The notes beneath the pieces are model-generated. The model was not told where the DNA came from, made no database searches, and worked only from the letters and a program-made list of their open reading frames with translations. The translations under genes were made by a program, and so were the position numbers. 64,000 bases of DNA, from contig CM060693.1 of NCBI GenBank assembly GCA_030686995.1, positions 111,440,228 to 111,504,227 of the forward strand. Reading direction: 5' to 3'. Below are positions 50,522 through 61,820 of the stretch, piece by piece. Each line of letters begins with the position of its first letter. Positions within the stretch are counted from its first letter, which is position 1. Source of the stretch: Artemisia argyi. Lineage: Eukaryota > Streptophyta > Magnoliopsida > Asterales > Asteraceae.

Positions 50522-53500
50522 TGATTGGTCTGAAACCGTCAGATATTATTGACTAAGGTCAATAAGTCAACGACAGCCTCGTTCCAATTCTCCGGTGATA
50601 GTATAGTGTGTCCCCGGGTCGTTAAAGTCCCAGCGTGATTGAAATGGTGTTAGTTGAAATCGTTTATGAGTGAGTGGCACTGAGGACAGTAGCCCAGATG
50701 ATGTGGAATTGATTTTGCTACTGTTTTGTTGGTATTGGTACACAGATATAATATTCACAAAAATCAGATACCAGATATATGCACAAATTCATAATTCAGA
50801 TCACGTAACAGACAGAGAAAGTGGGATTTGGTGAATTACAAACTACAGGGGGTGCTTTTGACACTTTTTGAAACTTAAAATTAAAAAGAAATTTGAAAAT
50901 GAAAATGAAATTATAAAAGTGATTATTTTAATATTTAAATATTATTTAATTAATTAAACTATTTAAAATCTAATTTAAATCTAATTTAAATTAACTAAAA
51001 ATTACAAATATTACAAATTAAACTAAAAATTTGTAAAAAATATTTTCTAAACTTGAATTAGAACTTGAAGAAAGTATAAAAAATAAAAATAAATATTTTT
51101 GTATTTTTATGAGTTTTTTATTAATTAAAAACTATTTAACTTAATTAAACTATTTAAACTAATTTAAATTACAAATAATACTAAATTAACTTAGAAAATT
51201 ATGGAAAAATTTATAAAACTATTTTATAACATTTAAAAGCTAGGAAAAATATAAAAACTAGGTGTTACCTTATAAAAATTAATTATGCTATTTAAAACTT
51301 AATTATTAACTAATTATTAATTAAACTAATATTAAATGAAATAAATACTAAATTATAATATAAAAATCTAATAAAATTACTAAAAATGCTTTAATATAAG
51401 AGGAAATTAATAAAAATATAAAAACACAACTTACTTAATAAAAATCTAAAAATGAAAATTAAAATTAAATTATATTATATAGAAACTATCACTTACTATT
51501 ATATTGTTTTTTCTTGATTTTTATTTTACAAAACTATATTATACCTAAAAATAGACAACTTTTGTGAAAACAATATTTTTATAACTTCAAAATAAGCTGA
51601 GTACAAGCTTAAAAGTCACACAGTTGACTTTGGTTGACTGAAAAAGAAAATAAGCTCAAATGAGAAAATGTGGGGCCCACAGTGGTAAAAACACATACAA
51701 ATCAGTTACTTACGCTAAAATAAGCAATGAGAAACAACCATTGATAAGTTGAAAAGATGGAAATAAGCACTTTTGCAAATTGAACTTAAACACAGATTTG
51801 GGACAAACTTGAGGACTTATTCCAGGTGGGGTCCACTTACCCCTAGGTCAAACCAAGGGTCAAACTTAAAACTCTGGTAGGAGGGGGGTTGGGAGAACCT
51901 AAATCTAGGGTGTGGGGACCACTGTGGTGGCCACAAACCACCACCAAAGTGGTGGTGGTGTGGTAGTGTCTGCTGATGCAGAGCAGGCAAACAGCCCTGC
52001 AGCCCTCTCCGAAGGGTTGTGGGGCCCACTAGAAAAATCTTAAAAATATAATGACTATGGGACATTGAAGATGAGGTGGGAGGCAACCATGTGTGAAAAT
52101 ATCAAGTCCTAAATCTAAGCTCATAAATCTAGAAAATTCCCCCAAGATTTGGTAAAATCGACAAAGTTGAGATTTGACTTTTAATGAAACATGCTAGATT
52201 GATTTTTACCAACTTTGATTACATCTAATTAACTGAAAATGATATGAAAAGCTATAATAAAATTACCTAAAGCTAAAACAACAACTTTTAAATGGAAATG
52301 AGTGAGTTTTGAGATCACAAAAACTCAACAGTGGACTGTTGAGGGAAATAGATGGATTTTTGACTTTCCACACTAATGAGGTACCACTTTTCTTTCTTAC
52401 TAAACCTATTTAGACCTATGGGAACTTGATACCACCAAAAACAAGACTAATGCTACCCTGGTGAAACTTGATACAGCCTATGCCAAACACCCCTATTGTG
52501 GCCTGTTTTGAAGATTATGAAAGCATATGTCTAGTTTAGGCTATTTTTCCAATGCATAAGCTTATGATAAGATGATAAAAGCTTAGTTAAGCACAGAAAC
52601 TTAATCATAAACAGCTTTTACCCAATAATCACCATTAAGCAATACTTTGGCAGTGGAATAACTCACACATGAAGCAAATCCTACTCTGAGTATCAAATTG
52701 CTACCACTATTCAATTATAACCAACAAACAATAAATTATAACAAGTGAATGCAACAATTAATCTAGAAACACAGACATAAACTAAAGTACTATAAATTGC
52801 ACATAGAAATTGAGAAAATGGAAAAAGGATCTTACAAGTGAATTGTCCCTAACTGTAATAGGGTTAAATCCAAGCCAAAGCCTATCCTTAGATAGGTTTA
52901 TAACCACTTCTGACCCACAAATTACCAACCAGTTTTCCCATTATCTTTATAAGTCACATCAGTTGACTTTCATTGACCATATCATTGGAACAATTTTAAG
53001 CAAATCTAAATGGTGAGATTCACAAAAAGCTATCATTCAGCTCATATGAGCTTGTGAAACAGTGAGCTAAGGCTTTAACTTGATTTAAGGAACAATAAGA
53101 TTTTAAATGAAAATTGCATAAAAACTGAAAATAAGCTTGTAATTGAAATTGATCATCAAAGTAGGTTTACATTACACTAAATGAACTGAGTTCAACTGAT
53201 TTAAACTTAAAATTACATTTGAAAGGGAAATTATACTACCTACGATTACACTAAATTAACAACTACACTAATGCTTGCTCCCTTTGGCTCCTTCTTCTCT
53301 TTATAGCATCCCAGGGTGTTAGTGGGACCCATAGGGTCAAATCCCAGCATCTAGTTGAACCATAGGATGAGTCTAGCCTTTGAATTATTTTTGGCGCCAA
53401 AAGACTAATATGCAAATTGCTATGATTGCACAGTCACTAGGGGGTGGCATTAATTGTACTTGGGAGGTGTGATTGGAGGGATAAGGGTGGTGGAGCAAGT

Positions 53501-54368
53501 GGGGGGGGGTGAAACAATGGGTGGTTTGGTTCAGTGGTGAGGGTGGTATTGGGAAGGTGATAGCGGTTTGGGTGGGTTTGACCGAAGTCAAACTGGTATT
53601 AATATACCAGGGTATGTTTGGTTTGTAATTTGGGCTTAGGTGGGAAATGGGCCAAGGATAGTGGGTGGGCTGTTGGTGTATTATAGTTTGGATTTGGTTT
53701 TAATAAATCAAGGGTCCGGTTTGGATTTAGGTTAATAATACCACAAGGACTAATTTTGTATTTTCTGAAAAGTTGGAGTGTATGTATTGGTATTATTCTA
53801 AAGTTATCAAAAGCGCCTAACTTGCCAAGTATAGATAATACAAGGGTCATATATGTATTTTTTTTCATTTCTGAATGCCCAGGGACCAAAACTGACAAAC
53901 TGCCAAACTTGAGGGACCAATTATGTAATTTCACCAAACTTCACACCAAGGACCATTCCTGCAAAAGATTAGTAGTACAAGGACCAAAATTGATTTTCTC
54001 AAAGTTTTTACATCCCAGGGACCATTTTTGACAATTTTCCAAAGTACAGGGACTAAACTTGTAATTTTGTGAAATTTTGCACCAAAGGACTAAATGTGTA
54101 ACTTTTTGATTTAAAAGGACCTTTGGTGACTTTTTCAAGTTTTTAGAACAAACAGGGACTAGATTTGACAATTTTTGAAAGTTGAGGGACTGAAACTGCC
54201 AATTTTGCAAACTTTGTGCATTTTTCATCTGTTTTTGATTATTTTGCATTTGAAACATATAAAACACATTATTGGGATATTTTCACTATTTTGATTCAAT
54301 ATTGAGTGTTTTTAGATGTTTTGGCAGCTCAGAAAAGGTAAAAATGATGAGTATTTGCACACTCATCA
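50522..54368 (-). repeat. 3' LTR of the reverse Athila-like element
   Basis: Minus strand start TGATGAGTGTGC at 54368 after AGTGTGGGGGAT; end ..CCAATCA at 50522. 3.85 kb. Shares with the solo LTR at 10947-15716 the start hairpin, GGACC phrases (53740-54200), GTGGGNCCAC palindromes (51670-53331) and a very AT-rich block (50870-51600). No credible ORF. Confidence 0.82.
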
Positions 54369-55123
54369 ATCCCCCACACTAAAACATTGCTAGTCCCTAG
54401 CAATCTTTTGAGAAAAACTTGATGGATTTGAAATTCTCTTTACCAAACGCCATCACTTCTGGAGTAGCCAGGTGTAAGAACTGTGGCACACCTGATAACC
54501 GTGTAATTTTGAGCAAACCACCAGCTGAAAACGGACTAGCCAACATCTTGATGGACTAAGTCAACATCTTGGTGAGTTGATTACCAATTATGAATTTTCC
54601 ACGGCCTTTACCACAAGCCATAATCTTGTGGGCTAGCCAACTCATTTGCTTATGAGGATATGGGGAGTTGAGGAACCATACAATTTTTGGCAAATTGCAA
54701 GCCATCAACGGGTTTGAGAAGTCTTTACCAAAAGCCATTTGCTCCTGGACTAGCCAATCCATTTGTCATTTAGACTTTGGCGGACTGATTACCACAAAAA
54801 AATTTGAACTTTAGTGAAAAATTTTTGAAAAATTTTGGTAAAAAACGGGGGTACTAGATAGTTAAATGTGATAAAATTCGCTAGAATAGCGAAATACCCC
54901 CCCCCCCCCCCCACACTTAGGATGAATATTGTCCTCAATATTCAAAATCCCGGCTATTATGCCGACATTTTGAACGTAAAAGGCAACATTACAAGCTAAG
55001 CATGGAAAACACCATTCTTCATTTGTAATCACAGTGGGGGACTCCCCCACACTTAGGGTGAAAACCCTATAAGCATGCTACTGTTTTTGTTTACCGAGTC
55101 ACTAGATTGACTCGACCCCGAAT
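54369..55123 (-). other. 3' non-coding region and polypurine tracts of the reverse element
   Basis: On the minus strand: GTGTGGGGG tracts at about 55030-55050, a G16 run at 54897-54912 and AGTGTGGGGGAT before the LTR. No ORF. Confidence 0.6.
54897..54912. repeat. C16 run (G16 on the element's sense strand)
   Basis: Uninterrupted run of 16 C followed by ACACTTAGG, so the element strand reads CCTAAGTGT then G16, an enlarged version of the GTGTGGGGG tracts beside it. Confidence 0.85.
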
Positions 55124-55363
55124 TCATTTATCCATGGGGAAGCATGATGTGGAAGAGACAATCAGCATCGGACTTTCATTCAAGATGTTTGGATAAACAT
55201 TTGAAGCACGTGAAAGTTCCACACTGATGAGACATAGTCCCGACTCAAGATAATGGTAAATGAAAATGCTGGGATCAAAGATGGTATCTTCATTCCCGAA
55301 GGAGTGAAGAACAGGAGAAGTTATCCTGTATGTGAAGAAAAGGAAGAAAACCATGATGAAAAT
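55124..55363 (-). pseudogene. C-terminal piece of the split zinc-knuckle/acidic ORF
   Basis: Joined across the family-N insertion (counting the AAAAT duplication once) the frame is continuous with 61821: ..EEEDLIMIF passes directly into IMVFFLFFTY here. The piece then contains a short hydrophobic stretch, FGNEDTIFDPSIFIYHY and SNVYPNILNESPM, and stops at 55124. Confidence 0.75.
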
Positions 55364-56769
55364 TGATGAGGCGAAAAATGATCCGTTTTTAGGGGGTCAT
55401 TTAAGCCCGAATCCGAATTTATTTGATCAAATATTGCCCTAAATCGTTCCTTTTGTGATTTTAGGTACTTTGGGAGTGAAATCTGGAAAAGGAAGCAATT
55501 CGGACGTTTTTGGAGCATAAAAGTGAAGAAAACGCCAATGTCTTAATTTTCCATGCTGGGAACAGTGCATGACGGCATCAATAGTAGTTCCCTGACGGCG
55601 TCAAGAGTAAAATTCCATGACGATCCAGAAGAGTTTTGACGGCGTCATGAAGGTAGGGCGTCAAGAGTAAAAGTCATGACGGCCTGGAAATGAATTGTTC
55701 TTGACGGCGTCAAATGTAGATCTAGGCAGTCCGAGGATTGATTTGGCGGCGAGGTGATGGCGTCACCTAATTGGTCTTGACGCCGTCAGACCCCTTTTCC
55801 TATATATAGTTTTCTAGTTTTTCACATTTAAGAGAGAATTTTTGGGAGAAACCCTAAGTACGATTTTGGTGTAACTTTACAGGTTTTTCAAGGGTTCCAA
55901 CCCCTTGATACCTTGCATGATTAATCAAGATAAGTGTTCTTCTAATTCAATCAATATGTCTATGTGTTGGTTGTCTATATCTTGTTCTTGTCTTAATTCC
56001 ATCATGCTAGGCTAGATCTATCTTGTGTTTGCTTAGATCTAATGAAACCTAGATATTGATTATGTGTTGATTACTTGTTTTTTCTTGTCTTGGATGAATG
56101 ATTTATATGTTAGGCTTAAGAAAACTGGCAGATCTCCAATTGGTAACATGCTTGAACGTCTTAAGAAACATGAACCAACGCGCACTAGGTCTTTATTGGT
56201 TGTATTTAATGCATGAGCCACTGTTTACAATCCCTATAGTTGTGCTGGGCATGGTGTAGGAGGAGATAAGAGCTCATAGAATTGGGGAGTTATGTGTGCC
56301 ACCCCATGAATGGTATTAAGGAATACGATCCGTCATCCATGCAATTATAACAAGTAATTAACATGTAAAAGATATCTAGGGAGTAGTGAAATCTAAGTAA
56401 ACACATTTTCTCCAATTACTGCTCACAACCTTAGTATAAATTAGTTTATTTTCATTTTTAGTATTTTATTTTGATTGCATCTTAGTATTGGGTTAGTTGA
56501 ATAGCAACTAATTCCGCCCAAATCCTTCAAACCCGAGATTTTAATTTGCTTTCCATAAAATATAAAAACACAAAAAATAATCATCCCTCACCTTTAGAAC
56601 TAGTATTTAGGCTTTCTAATCCTAGCGACACTATTCCTAAGCTGAACGATCAATCCCCCGGTACTTGTCACTATACTATACTACAACGATCAGGTACACT
56701 GCCTGGTAGGGGTTGTAAGCTTCTCGAGATCCCTCGAGAGGTAAAGCCTGTTGCGATTCCCACGCATCA
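55364..56769 (+). repeat. 5' LTR of the complete family-N element
   Basis: TGATGAGGCG..CACGCATCA. TGACG palindrome array 55570-55788, TATATATAG at 55801-55809, and TACACTGCCTGGTAGGGGTTG near the end. Confidence 0.93.
55570..55809 (+). promoter_or_regulatory. TGACG(G/C)CGTCA array and TATA box, copy B
   Basis: Exact palindromes at 55593, 55637, 55702 and 55778; near matches at 55570 (TGACGGCATCA) and 55755 (TGATGGCGTCA); half-sites at 55617 and 55678. The last ends about 12 bp before TATATATAG. Likely the U3 promoter/enhancer. Confidence 0.6.
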
Positions 56770-56775
56770 AGTTTT

Positions 56776-56795
56776 TGGCGCCGCAGCCCGGGGAA
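56776..56795 (+). promoter_or_regulatory. Primer-binding site, tRNA-Asp type
   Basis: TGGCGCCGCAGCCCGGGGAA, seven bases after the LTR end; resembles the tRNA-Asp site of Athila-type gypsies with one extra base. Confidence 0.75.
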
Positions 56796-56952
56796 TAGTT
56801 ATTGTCTAGGTTAGAATTTCTTTTTATTAGGTCTACTTGCTAGATTCCTTTCTAGTAAGATTTTATTTTTATTTTTAGGTTTTCTTTAGTCTATCTTAGT
56901 TCTTTGTGCCTTTGTTAGAAAATCAAATTCATTGACTATTCCGTTGACCATT

Positions 56953-57954
56953 ATGGAAAACGCGAATCCACCCCTTTCCCCTAGAGAAGTTGCTGTGTTA
57001 CGTGAACAAATTGAGAGTGAGATTAGGGAACTTAGGGAGCTTAATAAATTGATTAAGGTTGAGCTCGAACATGCATTTAGTGACCTAGCGACTGCCTTGT
57101 ATTCAAATGAGGACCTAGGGCCTAATGACTTTGTGAATGTTATTGAGGGACTTGAGGAGGGGGAAATAGACCCAAAGCTTAATGACTACTTTAATCTATA
57201 CCCCACCAAGGAGGAGATTGCATATTATAATAACCTTATCGATAACCCGCGATCTCCTTTCCCCATAATCGAACCTAAGATCAAGAGAGGCGATCCCAAG
57301 AATGCTAAGATACCATGTATGATTGGATATAGGCACATTAGCAATGCTTACATTGACTTTAAATCTCCAATCAACATTATGTCCTCAACTGTTTATAATG
57401 ATATAGTGAAAACAAGATTTGAACCTAGAAGGGATCCCAAGTACCCCGGTGGAGTTTGTAACTTTGTCGGGAGAGTTAAAGGTTTACATGTCTTTGTTGG
57501 TAATTTCACTTTTGTCACCGACTTTATGATTGTGGAGGATCTTGCTAATGTTATTGATTGTCGATTATCCAATGTTGTGTTTGGCAAACCATTTGTTGAG
57601 GAGTCTAAGTTGGAATATGATGAGGTAGAAGGTACGATCTGATTTGCAAGAAACACCAATAGTATCACTTATAGGATGCCTAATAGGATGAAAGAATTTC
57701 GCTTTATATCTCGTTTTGATAAGGACAACGTTGGTGCTTTTGAGGATATTAATGAGAAGGAAAAGAAAAAGGGCATGGATTATGTATGGGAAAAAAGGAG
57801 TCTTTATTACAAAAATTGCTTGGCCCTTGGACCAAGGTATAAAGTCGATGAAGAATTTGCCCAAATGATTATGGGGGCGGTTGAGAAAAAGGTGATTGAT
57901 TTCTACAAAGAATATCTACAATCTGAGAGTAGAACCAATGATAAAGTCACGTAG
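56953..57954 (+). pseudogene. Family-N ORF with retropepsin-like domain, one in-frame stop
   Basis: ATG at 56953 (MENANPP). A TGA at 57640-57642 divides an otherwise open 333-codon frame. Residues about 12-40 form a charged, helix-prone stretch (REVAVLREQIESEIRELREL). From CMIGYRHISNAYIDFKSP to VFGKPFVEESKLEY the pattern follows a retroviral aspartic protease-like fold, but the catalytic D-[ST]-G is replaced by DFKSPINIMS, so activity is unlikely. After the stop: NRMKEFRFISRFDKDN, YYKNCLALGPRYK. This type of protein is widespread in Asteraceae by my recollection; its role for the element is unknown. Confidence 0.7.
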
Positions 57955-59802
57955 TAACACATGACCTTGAGTCTAGCTACAAGACTCGTAAATAAAGAAA
58001 AGCGCTTCTTGGGAGGCAACCCATGTTTTATGTGATTTTATTTGTTTGTTTGTTATTTGCTTCCGTATGCATGCTTTATTTTTATTGTTGGTAGATCATT
58101 TTTCTAACTAAATAGTGGAAATACTTTACTTTGTTGTTTTGGCCTAGTCTTAACTCCACTTAAAGGTATTTTTGCAAAAGATAAGTGTAAGGGGAAACCC
58201 CAAATATGTTTTTAAGAAACAAACCGATCATGATTCTCCACAATATTAAATGAACATGTATATTCGTATTTGTTAGAGTTAAATGCTTGTATTTAGTCAT
58301 AATGAAGTTTTGCAGGATTTTCCAGGAAGTAGGACCAAGTTTTTCCAGAAATTTTCCGGAAACTTAACATAAGAATTTCTGCAGGTCAATTCTGACGGCG
58401 TCAGGGGTTTACTCTTGACGGCGTCAGGAGTAAAAATCTGGAAATTTTACCGGTTTTGTTTTTCTAACGGAGTCTTATGGTTTTTGTGAATTATTAAGTT
58501 TTATAATCTCCAGGAGATCTGCAAACTTCATTCCACAAGCATTATATCTTATCTTGTTTTCTAGGATTTAGTAACTTATATAGGATGCCGCCAATTTTAC
58601 GCGAGGTTGTCTTGTCTATTTTGTCAGGTTTTACAGGTTATGTATGACAAGAAGATGATTTATATTCTGGAAGGGAAACTTTGATTGTTCATTTTCTTGG
58701 AGGAAGATTTAACCTAGCCATCCTATTATCCATACCGAGCGAATCAGGGGAGTATTTGATTTCATTCTCTTTACTTTTTCACTTTTACATTCTTTACTTG
58801 AACATTGGGGACAATGTTCATCTTAAGTGTAAGGGGAGGGTAAAAAGATGATACCTTACATATGCACTTTCGCTTGAGTTTGTTTTGTTTGATGGTAGAT
58901 GTGTAATAAAACTATGAGAAATACTTGTTAGTGTAATTTTAGCGCCAAATTTAAATTTTTTTACAACATTTAGGAGTGAAACTTTAGCCATAGCAAGCGT
59001 CTCATGGATAGGAGATTGTATGACTAGCACATAACCGTATATTCAGAAAAATTTTCCACCCAAAAATGTGAGGTTCGCCTTTAGATTTGATAGGATAAGC
59101 ATTCACTATTAGTGCTTATGAGTGTACCGGTAGCATTTAGATTCTAGAACTTGCGTTAGTGATGCATCCTGAGACCGCTAGTGAGACTACATTCGTGTAG
59201 TAGGATTTACTACATGATAAGAGGCATTAGGATCACCCTTGTGTTAAACCCGTATTATAATTACTTGACCATTTAAGTCATATTACTTGACTAGTTAAGT
59301 CAACTAATTTTTCCAAACACCTTAGCGTTGTACTCATTTTTAGTACACGAAACCCCTAGTACACCCCTCCGAGCCTATCTTTTCGTTTCTAACTTTAAGC
59401 ATTTTACTTAAAGGAAGAATTTGTTACACCCCACTTAAATGTACAACCAAATCGCCTTAGCCTTTCGTGTATGCGCTCATTTTTAGTGCATTATTGTTAT
59501 TTGTTAAACCGTAAGTTAACTATCTAATTGATTACATGGTTGCTAAGTCGAGTCATATCCTTGTACATATTGTTTTGGGACGATTGGGACTCATGGGTAA
59601 AGTACTTATTTATGGAGTAATGGGGAAGAACATCATATTATTACCCCCGTATGTACGTTAATCTTAAAAGTGCTCCAAGTGTTTTGATTTTCTTAATTCG
59701 AGTCATTAGTTTAGTTTAATGTAAAGTATGTAAAGATTCAAGTGTAAGGGAAATGTTCATTCCCTATGATGTATTATTTTGGATGGTAGGGTAAGAGTGT
59801 AT

Positions 59803-59844
<42 letters not shown>

Positions 59845-60410
59845 GAAAAGAGAAAAAACATACGGACTACCATCCCTTTTTATTCTATGTTTATTTTATG
59901 TTTTTGTTATTTTTCATTTATTAGCTTAAGTCGAGTCTAGTCTTGGCTTAGCAACGCCATCTTGTACATGTAATTAACCAAGATTGTTAACTCGCCACCA
60001 GTAAAAACTTCCTTTATCCAACAAAACCGTGTATTTCATATCCCTACACCTAACGTTACAACCCTTTAAAAGACCTCTTTGATAGTTTATCCTAGGTGCT
60101 TACGCCATGTGGTGGAGGTTTGATCCTTTCCCAAGCCTATGGTAATCTATTTTGCTATGACAGGTAGTGAGAGATATCTTCCGTTTCCATATTGTAATTT
60201 ACACTTTATTACACCCGAGAGATGTGAGTATCTAAACACTATTTGTGAGGTGCATGTGTATGACCTCCGTTCTTGTCTATTGGTCTTTAGTGGAACGATT
60301 ATTTGTTGTAATTACTTTTATATTAGTGTTAAATGACCCCTAACTTGTATTTTGAGTAGAATAAAAGCGCAGTTGCTTGAGGAGAAGCAAATCTCAAGTG
60401 TAAGGGTATA
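57955..60410 (+). other. 3' non-coding region of the complete family-N element
   Basis: No credible ORF. Contains GCGCTTCTTGGGAGGCAAC at 58000, two exact TGACGGCGTCA palindromes (58393, 58416), AAGTGTAAGGGGA purine tracts (58180 and 58828) and an A run (59805-59842), and ends with the purine tract CAAGTGTAAGGGTATA before the LTR. Confidence 0.75.
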
Positions 60411-61815
60411 TGATGAGGCGAAAAATGATCCGTTTTTAAGGGGTCATTTAAGCCCGAATCCGAATTTATTTGATCAAATATTAACCTAAATCGTTCCTTT
60501 TGTGATTTTAGGTACTTTGGGAGTGAAATCTGGAAAAGGAAGCAATTCGGACGTTTTTGGAGCATAAAAGTGAAGAAAACGCCAAAGTCTTAATTTCCAT
60601 GCTGGGAACAGTACATGACGGTGTCAAGAGTAGTTCCCTGACGGCGTTAAGAGTAAAATTCCATGACGATCCAGAAGAGTTTTGACGGCGTCATGAAGGT
60701 AGGGCGTCAAGAGTAAAAGTCATGACTGCCTGGAAATGAATTGTTCTTGACGGCGTCAAATGTAGATCTAGGCAGTCCGAGGATTGTTTTGGCGGCGAGG
60801 TGACGGTGTCACCTAATTGGTCTTGACGCCGTCAGACCCCTTTTCCTATATATAGTTTTCTAGTTTTTAACATTTAAGAGAGAAGTTTTGGGAGAAACCC
60901 TAAGTACGATTTTGGTGTAACTTTACAGGTTTTTCAAGGGTTCCAACCCCTTGATACCTTGCATGATTAATCAAGATAAGTGTTCTTCTAATTCAATCAA
61001 TATGTCTATGTGTTGGTTGTCTATATCTTGTTCTTGTCTTAATTCCATCATGCTAGGCTAGATCTATCTTGTGTTTGCATAGATCTAATGAAACCTAGAT
61101 ATTGATTATGTGTTGATTACTTGTTTATTCTTGTCTTGGATGAATGATTTATATGTTAGGCTTAAGAAAACTGGCAGATCTCCAATTGGTAACATGCTTG
61201 AACGTCTTAAGAAACATGAACCAACGCGCACTAGGTCTTTATTGGTTGTATTTAATGCATGAGCCACTGTTTACAATCCCTATAGTTGTGCTGGGCATGG
61301 TGTAGGAGGAGATAAGAGCTCATAGAATTGGGGAGTTATGTGTGCCACCCCATGAATGGTATTAAGGAATACGATCCGTCATCCATGCAATTATAACAAG
61401 TAATTAACATGTAAAAGATATCTAGGGAGTAGTGAAATCTAAGTAAACACATTTTCTCCAATTACTGCTCACAACCTTAGTATAAATTAGTTTATTTTCA
61501 TTTTTAGTATTTTATTTTGATTGCATCTTAGTATTGGGGTAGTTGAATAGCAACTAATTCCGCCCAAATCCTTCAAACCCGAGATTTTAATTTGCTTTCC
61601 ATAAAATATAAAAACACAAAAAATAATCATCCCTCACCTTTAGAACTAGTATTTAGGCTTTCTAATCCTAGCGACACTATTCCTAAGCTGAACGATCAAT
61701 CCCCCGGTACTTGTCACTATACTATACTACAACGATCAGGTACACTGCCTGGTGGGGGTTGTAAGCTTCTCGAGATCCCTCGAGAGGTAAAGTCTGTTGC
61801 GATTCCCACGCATCA
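60411..61815 (+). repeat. 3' LTR of the complete family-N element
   Basis: Palindromes at 60683, 60748 and 60824 intact; 60616, 60639 and 60801 each differ by one base from the consensus. TATATATAG at 60847. Confidence 0.93.
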
Positions 61816-61820
61816 AAAAT

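Larger units (their letters stand above)
55364..61815 (+). mobile_element. Complete family-N non-autonomous LTR retrotransposon (copy B/C)
   Basis: Target duplication AAAAT at 55359-55363 and 61816-61820. LTRs are 55364-56769 (1406 bp) and 60411-61815 (1405 bp), differing at roughly 20 positions by eye. A primer site at 56776, one ORF with a protease-like fold (56953-57954), and 2.4 kb of 3' non-coding sequence make up the interior. There is no RT, RNase H or integrase, so it depends on another element. Confidence 0.93.

Noticed and set aside
61722..61820. C-terminal extension of the minus-strand ORF into the LTR
   Set aside because: Chimeric readthrough created by the insertion; the true continuation is at 55363.
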